Part shown: positions 11,989-22,421 of the stretch, piece after piece
Position numbering within the stretch: the stretch's first letter is position 1
Layout of the letters: each line of letters begins with the position of its first letter
NCBI RefSeq assembly: GCF_010389155.1
Contig: NC_057761.1
Span: 9,798,501 to 9,862,500 of the forward strand
DNA from: Erigeron canadensis
Lineage: Eukaryota > Streptophyta > Magnoliopsida > Asterales > Asteraceae
Direction of reading: 5' to 3'
Length of the DNA: 64,000 bases
The notes under the pieces: model-generated
Databases searched by the model: none
Seen by the model: the letters and a program-made list of their open reading frames with translations, nothing else
What the model was told of the DNA's origin: nothing
Made by a program: the position numbers and the translations under genes

Positions 11989-12244
11989 GATTAATCACAA
12001 AAAGACCAACGTACTTTTCCATTTGTACACGGTTGCCCATCATACTTTTTATTGATGAGGTTTACCCACATACTTTTTTTTCGTACACGGTTGACCCAAA
12101 GTTGACCGGTTTACCTGTGATAGTCGGTAATATTGGTCAACCGTGTACAAGAAAAAAAATATGTGGGTAAACCTCATCAATAAAAAAGTATAATGGGCAA
12201 CCGTGTACAAATGAGAAAGTATGTTGGTCTTCCCGTGATTAATC
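11989..12244. mobile_element. foldback MITE, copy 2
   Basis: This is the same element as at 11273-11534, again starting GATTAATCAC and ending GTGATTAATC, with the same mirrored words. It lies 454 bp away inside the same putative LTR. The copies differ at scattered positions and in homopolymer lengths, so they are two insertions or an old duplication rather than an assembly duplicate. Confidence 0.8.
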
Positions 12245-13884
12245 CCAAGATATAATCACTACAATAATTATATAATAAATATGATCAAATTGAAAAGCTA
12301 GAGTAAGAAAGATATCACCAAATTAAGAGACGCCACGATATATAGTGGTTTGAGCGAATGTTAACGAATTCTCCGCAATCCACTCCTCCATTCACGAATC
12401 GAGAGTTTGTAGCACTAGTCTTTTCAAACCCGGTGGAGAATCTGGAATTACACCAAGTACTTTAACCACTAGAATACAACTCTTGACATTTCAAGAGGTG
12501 AACACACAATCTCTAACCACTACAGATATCAATGAAATTAAAATCCTAACCACTAGAACTCCAACTCACTATCACACTCACTAGTATGATAGATTACACA
12601 ATTGTGGGCTAATCAATATTACACAAATATTTTCTCACTACAATTATATCACTCTTGCTAAATTGATCAATGATATGAGATTAGAAAGATGAGTATATGA
12701 TTTTCTAGGAGATGTAAATGCAAAAGGTGAGTTGCCAAAGTCACCAAGTCTTCAATTTATAACTAAAAAATGTTTGTGACCGTTTGACTCGGACGGCTCT
12801 TAACTGAGGCCGTCCTACTGGGCACAAGAGTCGTGCATCAAACAAGAGCCGTGCCACACCTGGAACATCACAAAAAGCCATATTTTCCTCCCAAGTTGTC
12901 TCCACTACAACAATAACTTTCCTAGACAAAGTTTAACTTAAAAAGATAGATGGAGAAAGAGAGATAGATGCTTACCAAGGAAGGATGTTTAGGGAATGGT
13001 TGAGTCACAAGAAGTATTATGGAAATGAGAAAGGAACCCACTATCATTTCAAATAAAATCTGATTTATATAAGATCTTGACTAATTTTGACCATTTCAAC
13101 CAATTTTGACTTTTGTTAACCTTCAACACTTAGAAAAAATTTGGCCTCCAATTTTGGTAAAAAATCAAAGTGTTTAGATTTGTAACTTGACACTTGCAAA
13201 CACCTTAGAATGATAAGATAAGACTTGGGAACAAGTATCGGGTCATGAACTTATGTAACGAATGCTCGATAAGTATCATCGATATGGACAGAGGGAGCAT
13301 GAGCTTTGTTTCAGAAAGAGCCGTGCTGCAAGATACTTAGAAAAATTTTTGACCTCAAATTTGACGGAAAAACGAAAGTTGTTATTTTTGAAATTTGTCA
13401 AATCCAAACATCTTAGAACATCAATATAAGGTTGTGGAACAAGTTTGGAGTCGCGGAAGTGTGTAACGAGAGCCCGGTGAAAAACGAGTGAATTTGACAG
13501 AAGAGCACGACCTTTACAGGACATGAGGCCGTCCTTTGGAGCCGTGCTCAGAACTGAGACCGTGCCTGGGTTTTCCGACGAAATGCTACTCAAAACTCAA
13601 ACTTGACGTTTTCGTCATTTTAGGTTCGGAAATAGCGTATGTATGCCTAAATTAGCTTTTATATCATTTTACAAACATTATATGTATTGTTACTCATTAT
13701 CAAAACAACGGAGACGTTTATATTAACCGTAATGCCTAAAATGCACCAACAGGGGGCAATTATTAATTCATTATATATTAAATATTAAAAAATTAGTTTG
13801 TGAGAGGGATTTCACCCAACTTGGGTGCATAACAGCACCACCTTCACTTTTCCCATATATAAATTTCCCGAGTTGCGTGTGTTA

Positions 13885-13910
13885 GTGTGTGTGTGTATAT
13901 ATATATATAT
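13885..13910. repeat. (GT)n(AT)n microsatellite
   Basis: A GT run passes directly into an AT run, followed by TTTATATATAG. It is a compound dinucleotide microsatellite. Confidence 0.85.
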
Positions 13911-13932
13911 TTATATATAGAGTGTTGGGGTA

Positions 13933-14073
13933 TGTGGCTTTCATACATCTAGTTTGGATATAAAATTCTCACATGTTAATATTTTAATCTATAAAAAACA
14001 TAAGAGTCAATCATTTAATTAATATTAAAATAATAGCATGCGAGAAGTTTTTATATCTAAGTTAGGTACATGA
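13933..14073. mobile_element. small foldback MITE
   Basis: The left arm (GTGGCTTTCATACATCTAG..., TTGGATATAAAATTCTCACATG...TTTTAAT) mirrors the right arm (ATTAAAATAATAGCATGCGAGAAG..., TATCTAAGTTAGGTACATGAC) around a 24-bp centre. It is a diverged relative of the split element at 11082-13854. No target duplication was identified. Confidence 0.6.
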
Positions 14074-15403
14074 CAATCATTTAATTAATATTAGATGAAT
14101 GCTTGCACAATATGATTGTGAATAATAATAATAATAGATGATAATGATAATAATTATAATTATGATATATTGTAAAGCTAGAAAGTTATATCAATAAATA
14201 AATAAAGAACTTTTTCTCTGATTGAATAATTGAAAAATCTTCGATAAAAAAGCATATATAATATTTTTTGATTTTATTATTATACTAATATTGTGAAAGA
14301 TATTGATGACGCATTCACCCAGCTGTCAATACGTAGCCTATGCGCAGGATATTATGAGGTTCGATTAGGAAAGGATACGTGCATATCCCAAAAGATCGAC
14401 ATTTAATGAAAAGATAAAAGATGAACCAAGTTATTTTCGGATAATATAACTAACGCCCATAAACCCTACTTGGAGGGAAAGTCATGGGCTCCCTATAAGA
14501 GGGGATACGATCGAACGCAGAATGCATATACAAATCACATACACCTTTAGCGTACAAAAGACATTGTCTCACTGCAAGGGAATCATTATATTATCATGAT
14601 ATCATCACATTCAATCCTCATTCATATGTTTTAGAGCTTGGATTGGTGTACAAACATATATATATATAAACTATTTTTTTTAAATGATTGTATATATATT
14701 TGTTTTGAATTTTAAATATTATTCTTATAATTAACATGGATTGGAGTTGCAGAATAATTAGAGAACATTGAGATAACATGAATACTATATATTTTATCAA
14801 ATAAAAAACTAGTTATAGTCGGGTTGACCAGTTAGAAATTAGAATATTGACTTTAAAATGGCTTCAGATCGATCAATGTCTGAGTGTAAACCCCGGCATG
14901 TAATCTTCTATTAATCATGCATTTCTGATTTGCTTAACTAAATACTAACAAAGTTGGTATTATATTCTTTTTCTAACGATGATAGAATTTAATAATTAAA
15001 TCTAGCATAAGTGAATAATTTTGAAACTATTGCATCCACCTCATTTTTATTATTGGTACTCGGATAATACAACGGTGGTGACAGTAATGAGTAGTGGTTA
15101 GAAGATTTATGTTTTAAATAATTTCATATAAAATATTATTTATAAATGTTTTATATGAAAATATTTAAATTAATGAGTAGAAAAAATGAATAATTAAGAT
15201 ACATAGGGGTTATAAAATACTTTTGGGTAAATGTAGTGTTTGGTTAAGAAAGTGTTGAACATTGAAGATGTTTTCAGTTTTTTAAAAATAAAAATTAGAT
15301 GAAAGGTAATTTGTTTTATAAGAGAGTAAAAAGAAATGAAAAATGTTTGATTTATAAAATAAAACAAAAAACAAAAGGCAACTAACAATGAATAACTTAT
15401 TCA
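14074..15403. other. spacer; possible LTR remnant at 14290-14640
   Basis: The stretch is AT-rich and without gene signals, except for a less AT-rich patch at about 14290-14640 with CCCTATAAGAGGGG (TATA-like) and CTACTTGGAGGGAAAG. The patch reads like part of an old LTR or promoter but has no partner or ends. The rest shows nothing recognisable. Confidence 0.35.
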
Positions 15404-16296
15404 TATTTAAAAGAGAATTTTTTTTTTTGTTCTTGACAGAATTTCAAGTTATTGTCCTTAAGTGAATTAATTACAGAAAAAACTCTGAAGTTGGTCAATT
15501 TTATCACTTTTCACTCCGTGCTAACAACCGTTTATTATATTCGTTAAATAAGGGGCAGATTCGTTATTTCACCATGATTTTTCCTTCTTCTTCCACACTC
15601 AAACACAAACCCAGATTTGTCGGTTTTTGCAGAAAACGAAATGTCAATTGAAATCACGGCGGCCGAAAATGTGAAAATCACGCCAGAAAAATTAAAATTT
15701 AGATTTATCTCTTGTTTCTTCGAATCAGAATATGAAACATGTTGCGATTGACTCAAAAATCAATCACGCACGAACCCTAGCCAAATAAATCCAATCTAGA
15801 CTTCCCTAGAAAAACTTGTTTGAATAGAAAAGAAAGACAAAACAAAGCAATTGCACTTCGAATCCAACCAAATCTAGCCAAAACCGATCTCGATACAATC
15901 AATTCCGAATCCAAAAACTCTTGTTTCCGATATTAGATGTGTGTTTTTAGTGTGTGTTTGTGTGTGTTTTTGAGTGTGTGTATGTGTGTGTATATGCTTG
16001 GTGTGTGTGCGTGTATGCTCGATGTGTGTTTTTCAATTGACATTTCGTTTTTCGGGCACCATGATTTTCAAAATCTGGGTTTGTGTTTGAGTTTGGAAGT
16101 AGAAGGAGAAGGGATCATGGTAAAATGAAAAATTTGTCCTTCATTTAACGGATCTAATAGACGGCTGTTAGTCACAGAGTGAAAAATGAAAAAAATGACC
16201 AACTTCAGGGTTTTTTCTGTAATTTATTAATTTAAAGGCAATAACTGAAAATCCTTCCAATTTGAAGGACAAAAATATAATTTTCTCTATTTAAAA
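15404..16296. mobile_element. Mutator-type foldback MITE with 9-bp target duplication
   Basis: Exact 9-bp direct repeats TATTTAAAA (15404-15412 and 16288-16296) flank an 875-bp element (15413-16287) with termini GAGAATTT/AATTTTCTC. Arms of about 245 bp mirror each other: CTGAAGTTGGTCA, TTTTTCACTC, ACCATGAT, CAAACACAAACCCAGAT and CGAAATGTCAATTGA on the left have inverted partners on the right down to about 16030. Nine-bp duplications and long inverted arms are typical of non-autonomous MULEs. The loop of about 370 bp has GT-rich low-complexity sequence and no recognisable captured gene. Confidence 0.85.
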
Positions 16297-16913
16297 CTTA
16301 AAATTTGTTAACACAGACAAAAATACTAATTTTGACACTAAAATTAAAAGGAAGAGAGTAGTTTTATCCAGCAAGATAATTAATACTTTGCTCGGCATAT
16401 TTTACAACAAATAAATAATTTATGCCAAAAAGTTGCATCGTCTATTTTATTTTATTTTATTTCAGTGGACTATATATATGAAGAAAAAAGAAAAATTAGG
16501 CGCTGATTGAGGGACTTTTCATATCATGCCATAACTACGTACAAAACATACATCATCATGAATAATTATTGTTTAAAGGCTTAAAGTTTTCAATAACTTT
16601 TAATTTAAAAATAATAATAATATATATATAGACAATATAACAATACATATTCGTAATTACTTATAGCCTTATTGATGGAAATTAATCAGTTTGTGAGAAA
16701 CATATATAGAAAAGGTAGTACAAAAAGATTATTTTTATGAAAAAAAAAGAAAGAAAAGAAAACAAATAACATATGGGAGCAAATCTTTAGAAGAGTGTAG
16801 ATGGGGATATACTCTGTTCATGTCTCTTCATCGAGTGACATAAAATTTGATGGACAACATGTCACCGCTAATCATATGCTTAAATGTTATATGTATATAT
16901 AAATAGAGTTAAA

Positions 16914-17148
16914 TTAATACAATTGCATTATTCAACTCTATGGTTAGTTGGTTACATATACCAAACATCATTAAATGGATTAACATTCGGCATAATTTGA
17001 GATATTCAGATGTTGCATTCAACTTTTTGTATAAGCATAAAGTTAATACAATTGCATTATTCAAATCTATGGTTACATATATACCAAACATCAATAAATG
17101 AATTAACATTCGGTTAAATTTGAAACTTTCAGATGTTGCATTCAAATA
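16914..17148. repeat. 129-bp tandem duplication
   Basis: The words TTAATACAATTGCATTATTCAA, CTATGGTTA, ACATATACCAAACATCA, ATTAACATTCGG and CAGATGTTGCATTCAA occur in the same order twice, at 16914 and 17043. The second unit is slightly shorter through small deletions. Confidence 0.85.
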
Positions 17149-17428
17149 CAAAGCATGATACAACAAAAATGAAAATATGAGGGTTTTTTTTTTTTAATTT
17201 TAAAAAGTAAGCTTTTATTTAGAATTGGAATTGGGTATATAAATATGTCAGCGGAGCTTAATGATCGTTAAAAAACACAATTCTATGCTTACATATAACT
17301 AAAGCATTATTCGATTTGCTTCAGATCTAGCTCTAATTAAACATTACTGTAGTATCAATTTTGTTTTGTGTTACTACAAACAATATAAATATATTTTAAC
17401 TGATTTGGAATCTTTAGAAAAAGATACA

Positions 17429-18940
17429 CTCTTTTTAGAGTGATCGACATTAATCGTCCTTGTGGTTTGTCCAAACAGTCGGGTTTCGTCCTTTAACTTT
17501 CAAAACCTTAGAGACTATCCCTTATAGGCGGATAATGTTCATATTTGATCCTTTTCGAAAACGGACATCAAATGGATTCTGTTAAGTCCCTCACGTGCAT
17601 TTCACGTGAGGGTACTTTTGTAATTTATTACCCTTTGACTTCAGTCTCGTCTTTCTTTTTTCTTCCTTTATTCTTTACACATATATATGCATATATCCTC
17701 TCTTTTTTTTTCATTTATTCACTACTGGAAAAGAATCATCTTCACCTAGATCTCAATCCACTGCCATTCACAACCACAACCATGTACCATCTCAATCTAC
17801 ATAACCAAATCTATAACTATATTTGTGCGTATATATGTATGTATATATAAACCCATTTTCAGATCTAAAACAGATAAGGAAAAGGAGGAAGGAACAGAGG
17901 GCGACGGTGGTTGTGGTTTATAGAAGCTTCGGTCGGTAGTGGTTGTCTGGTCACAGGCGGCGACGGTGCTCTCATCTATATATTCACTCGGTATATATAC
18001 CCGTGTGTGTTATCGTCGGAAGTATGGTCCCCGACGGTAGTGTTGTTTACTCGTCGGCCATCATTTGCCGCACCACCATCATCGACCTTCCTAAATAGTG
18101 CTAGATTAGTTTTAGAAGTAAGCCACTTGAAGCAACTGGCTATTGACATGACTGATTCTCTCTCACTCGAATTCATGTGTAAGGCGCGTGTTTACTACAT
18201 CCATGTCATTCTTTTTTAGTTGTACTTCAATCAAGTTGGCCGGTGTTACAAATTTATAGTAGATTAATGTTACATTATTCTAAGGTTTTCGGGAAACCAA
18301 TGGTATTATAAATTGATAGTGAGATTGAGAATAATGTGATGAATGTAATGAGAATGTAACGTGATGAATTTTGGAGTGGTTTTTGGTGGTGGTGTGGTGA
18401 CTAGAAGTAGCGAGTGAAGGCGGCAATGGTGTGGAGGACGAGAAAAAAAGAAACAGAGATATAAGGAATCACTCTTATTATTACTAAAAAGTTTATGTGT
18501 GTGTGTGTGGATTTGGTTGTAAACAAAAGTCCACCCGTAATTTTGGAATGTAAGTTTGCACATGAAATTAGGCCATGCTTGTCTCTGTGTAAATCTGGAA
18601 GAGATCTAAATTTTTAGATCTTATAAATGTATAAGATTTGAATATGAAATTTGTAGATTCTGAACTTATGTGTTTGAATGTCTACATTTTTAGATCTTAA
18701 AATTTTTCAGTTAAATTATCATAGATGGTCCTTTGGCATTGGAAAAGACTCAAATACCCTCATGCGGAAGTCACGTGAAGGTGTTAACGGATTCGAGTTG
18801 ACGTCCGTTTTCAAAAAGGATCAAGTGTGAACATTATCCGTCTATAAAGGATGGTCTCTGAGATTTTAAAAGTTAAAGGACGAAACCTGACTGTTTGGAC
18901 AAACCACAAGGACGATTTATGTCGATCACTCCTCTTTTTA
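17429..18940. mobile_element. Mutator-type foldback element, 1.5 kb, 9-bp target duplication
   Basis: Exact 9-bp repeats CTCTTTTTA (17429-17437 and 18932-18940) bound an element at 17438-18931. It starts GAGTGATCGACATTAATCG and ends with the near-exact inverted complement (one difference in the first 25 bp). Arms of about 190 bp continue with TCCTTGTGGTTTGTCCAAA, CGTCCTTTAACTTT, GCGGATAATGTTCA and CACGTG words, all mirrored near 18740-18930. The loop (about 17630-18720) holds GGCGACGGTG-type low-complexity sequence and two short ORFs without recognised domains. This is a non-autonomous MULE of a type common in Asteraceae (recalled, unverified). Confidence 0.88.
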
Positions 18941-19080
18941 AATGGAAATTTGCTTATTGGTTGGTTATCAAAGTCACATCTTCTCAATCTATATATTCTG
19001 CCAAAACAAGGCTATGATTTAACACGGCATACTATAAAGTTTGTATCTATTTAGTTATGGCAGAGGGTAACATGACCGGA

Positions 19081-19220
19081 CAAAAGTCAACCCGACCAAG
19101 GTATTAGCGACGACGTCGCTGTTAATACTCTGACACTAATAGGGCCCCCACTAATTTCTCTACTAATACCCTTTATGGTGGGGTATCACATTTTCCCCTG
19201 GTGGGGTTACACATCCCGTT
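19081..19220. other. possible DNA-transposon remnant with a GACGTC hairpin
   Basis: AGCGAC-GAC-GTCGCT (19109-19123) is a 6-bp inverted repeat flanked by GGTATT and TTAATAC, followed by repeated ACTAATA words. Such AGCGACGTCGCT-type motifs occur in subterminal regions of plant DNA transposons. No terminal repeats or target duplication could be found, so it is only a weak suggestion. Confidence 0.25.
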
Positions 19221-19443
19221 AGTTATACATATTTGGTAAAAAAAAAAAATTAATATTCACTTACACTTAATTTCTTAAAAAATATACAGAAATAGTAAAT
19301 GTATAAATGTAGATCAAACGAACTTCATCAAGGATCCGATGAACTCTTTTTTCTTTTTTGAAAATTATAAAGACTCCAAAATATCTTAAAATCATAAAAA
19401 TATAGCATGTGTATTTCATTAATTCTCTTTTTTTATTTTATCT

Positions 19444-19790
19444 CTTTAGTACTTCTTGAACTAATTTCTTATTGTTTTCGCGTATTAAGCTTAGGAATAT
19501 GTTTATTTGCTGATATGATGGCCGGACATAGTTTAGTAAAGATTTTAAGTGGGTTCGCTTGGACTATGCTATGTATGAATGATATTTTGTATTTTATAGG
19601 GGATCTTGGTCCTTTATTTATAGTTATTGCATCAACCGGTTCGGAATTAGGTGTAGCTATATTAAAAGCTTATGTTTTCACGATCTTAATCTGTATTTAC
19701 TTGAATGATGCTATAAATCTCTATTAAAGTGGTTATTTATTTATAATTGAACAAAAGCGAGGAGGTGAAGCCGCTTTACCGAATTGTAGA
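19444..19790 (+). pseudogene. atp6: NUMT: 3' end of mitochondrial atp6 (ATP synthase subunit a)
   Basis: From 19444 to the TAA at 19725-19727 the frame encodes about 94 residues characteristic of the C-terminal membrane region of plant mitochondrial ATP6: M-M-A-G-H-S-L-V-K-I-L-S-G-F-A-W-T-M-L, then C-M-N-D-I-L-Y-F-I-G-D-L-G-P-L-F-I-V, ending I-C-I-Y-L-N-D-A-I-N-L. About 60 nt after the stop (AACAAAAGCGAGGAGG...) also look mitochondrial. The N-terminal three quarters are absent. In the S-L-G-I-x-L-F-A block the position that in subunit a holds the essential proton-path arginine is Cys here. The codons upstream of 19444 are unrelated flank. It is a nuclear insertion of mitochondrial DNA and not functional. 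Confidence 0.9.
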
Positions 19791-22421
19791 TGATTTTTTC
19801 ATACGTCTATCATTCTGTTATTTGGTGAGATTAATTAGGTGCAGATATATATATATATTTTTTATAGATCTACTTAGAATATACATCATGTAGCTTTTGT
19901 TGGTTTTATGTGTTAAAATGATATGTGATATTGTCATATTACCTAACGATATTTTATGAAGTCACGTTCTGATATGGTGCCATATCTTTTTCCCCAAACC
20001 GCTTAATGTTAAAGACCAATTGTAATTTCCCAAAGGCTTCAACGCATCTCCATTAAAAGAAAAACTGTCCACCTCGTTCTTCTTGCATATATATATGGGT
20101 CGTTTTTGGAAAACGAGGAATGAATGTGTCTACTCCAATAAATCGCCTTTAATCCCATTTGCTGTCAAAGAATAGGAGAGCCTTAGTTTTCTTCGGTTAC
20201 CCAATCAAGTCTCCCGCTTAAACATCACTTGGTCTCAGTGGAGTAGTTTTAATTTCTAGCTCTCCTTTTTGTAACTCTCCGAACCCCACTATGTATTCTC
20301 TAACGGCTCGCTAGATTTTCATATCAATAAAAATTCGATTTTGTTGATAAAAAGAAAAAAAATTGATATTTATTTTTTTAAAAAAATAATAGAAGTTGAA
20401 TTTGATTTTGACCAGAAATCACATTTTCGAATATTCATATTCATACTATTAACAAATTTCACAAATCATTTTCAAGAAGTCCACTTTTTTAAGTTTACCC
20501 TTTTTTTTTTTGCTGGTTATGGATCTTCTGACTTCTTTTTTGGTGTCTTAATCTGTTAAGTTGACCTCTACCCACCCAAACTTTAATTCTCATATCCTTT
20601 CGAGAACCTTTACATTGACACTCACTATTGACTTTGCATGTTCGGTCAAGACTCAAGACTTCAGAATGACAGATGCGTTGTATCTCTTGTAAGCATTTGT
20701 GTAGCCATTTTCACTAGAATTATTGTTCTTCTGCACTTTCCATGGCAAGAATGCAATGGTCAGTCACTTGCTCGACAATGTTATCAAAATTGATTTTTGT
20801 ATGAATATACTGTTTTTACTTTGTAAACATCCGTTACAATACCATTAGGCCAAAACTATACTTATCTCCCTCAGATCTTGGATTTCACAATGAACCAATT
20901 TCACAGTCCCTTCTCAATGCCGTCCAGCCCTTTCAGCTATAATGATCGAACTAACACCACCATCAATCTTACGTTGATTAGAGCCAACAAGGACACGTTA
21001 GTCTTATATCAATTTCATCATCACTTAATACGAGCAATATGATTGCAAAAAACTAGTTAATTCATCACTTTAATAAACCTGAGGCGTTTGACAAAACATT
21101 GAGCGATTTTAAAACCATCTACATTAGAGCAAAACACTCTCTCTCATAAGAGAAAAAACATAACCATATACAGTAACAACACAATTTTACAATTCATCAT
21201 CATTCTAGAATTTATCTTCCTAAATAAGTAATGTCAAATGTGATCTCACAGGTTTTAAGTCTCAATACCGTCGATGGTGTATGAGATATGTTAAGATGTA
21301 TTTGGTTTTGTATAGAACTCTCCTGGTCAATTGAGCAGGCATACGAACGTGAACAAACTCATGACAAACAATTGTAGGGATGAAACTAAGCTCTGACTGG
21401 TGAATTTTTCGTGTGAACTTGTACTCTCTTTCTAAATCTAACGATCAGCATTATAACTCAGGTACTTATTAACACCTTTATTTGTCTTATCTTTAACATT
21501 GAGCAAGTCAAATGTAAAAAATAAGAACGCTTACGTAATGAATGAAACATGTTAACATTCACCAAAATATGCTAACAAATACAATCTTTTATACGCTTAT
21601 ATATCAAATAAGTAGTAACAGGACTTTCAGTTATCATATTTAAAACACTGATAATTTAAAAAACTTTCTCAAGGAACAGATTGTCAGGATAATTTTTGAG
21701 AATTTTGATATAAAATGACAAGGTATAAAACACAAAAACACACTCATATTTAAGTTTAATACACTTGAAAGCTACAAAGATATCATGAATAAAACCAAAG
21801 CTTTTCAAAATCCATTCATGAAATTTGGGGGTGTATAAGCAAAGTGCAACAATCAAACTGAACCGGACCAAAGCAAAACAAAATCAGAACCAAAGACTTA
21901 AAACTAAAGATTCAAGCAGAACACTTTATCTAAAGGGCAACAAAATAGAAGTATATGGTTTCAAATCAGAAGATCGGGAAACAAAATTCATAACAAAGAA
22001 TGAGAGCTGGACCTTAACATGGCTGGTCTGGTAAGGTATTCTAATTATGATGACTTTGGAGTTCAGACAAAACAAGAACAGAGGATACTACAGACAATGA
22101 GATTTAGATGCAAGCCATTTTCTGCGCATATATATGTGACTGACAAGGGAAGTGATATGCACATGTAACTATGTAAGTGACCAACAATAGATTTCTAGCA
22201 GAATTCAACTTTTGAATCATATTTTATGTTGTGAACCTAAGAAAATGTATAACCATTAGTCATGGTTGAAACGAGTAAAAACTCATGTAAAAGCATGGTC
22301 TCATGAAAGTCAAACAGTTACAATCAAAAGATAGATACCATGGCCTGTGGCCACACTAATTCACTCTGGAGCATCAAGAATTATTCAAAACATGAATCAC
22401 TGCCTCATTACTCATATCCTT
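19791..22421. other. spacer between atp6 NUMT and subunit e gene
   Basis: No coding region is supported. An open stretch near 20880-21000 with unusual codon content has no recognisable family. The short ORFs at 20341-20559, 21656-21871 and 21825-22034 are unconvincing. The right end, adjoining the stop codon at 22422, must hold the 3' UTR and poly(A) region of the minus-strand gene; AATAAT-type words occur there. Confidence 0.5.

Larger units (their letters stand above)
11186..13751 (-). mobile_element. probable solo LTR (minus), itself carrying two MITEs
   Basis: The insertion in the foldback loop reads TGTTGGTGCATTTTAGG from its right end on the minus strand and finishes ...CTATTCA at 11186, so it is bounded by TG...CA. 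Flanks are GGGGT (11181-11185) and GGGGG (13752-13756), a possible 5-bp target duplication with one change. The minus strand shows LTR-like content (an ATATAAATCAG TATA-like box near 13060-13070, and a region near 12330-12370 resembling copia LTR downstream parts). No gag, pol or primer site was found. Removal of the two MITEs leaves about 2.05 kb. The family is unknown. Confidence 0.45.
11082..13854. mobile_element. foldback element split by a 2.6-kb insertion
   Basis: The left arm 11082-11166 (GGGAAGTGAAGGTGGTGC..., with TCCCTCTCACATATTGATT) is the inverted complement of the right arm 13757-13854 (...TTTGTGAGAGGGATTTCACC..., ending CACCACCTTCACTTTTCCC). A small, uninterrupted relative with the same layout sits at 13933-14073. 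The comparison implies that the element was originally a few hundred bp and that 11186-13751 is a later insertion into its loop. Confidence 0.65.

Noticed and set aside
14290..14640. Independent gene promoter or LTR
   Set aside because: Only a TATA-like word and a less AT-rich composition; no ends, partner or downstream ORF.
17545..18219. ORFs of about 100 aa on the plus strand
   Set aside because: They lie in the Mutator-type element; composition is low complexity and no domain is visible.
19407..19727. Intact 106-aa membrane protein gene
   Set aside because: The frame is the C-terminal piece of mitochondrial atp6 with unrelated first codons and a lost key arginine, so it is a NUMT.
20880..21000. 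Short open stretch resembling an exon (N-Q-F-H-S-P-F-S-M-P)
   Set aside because: No family recognised, no clear splice sites and no neighbouring exons; left as spacer.
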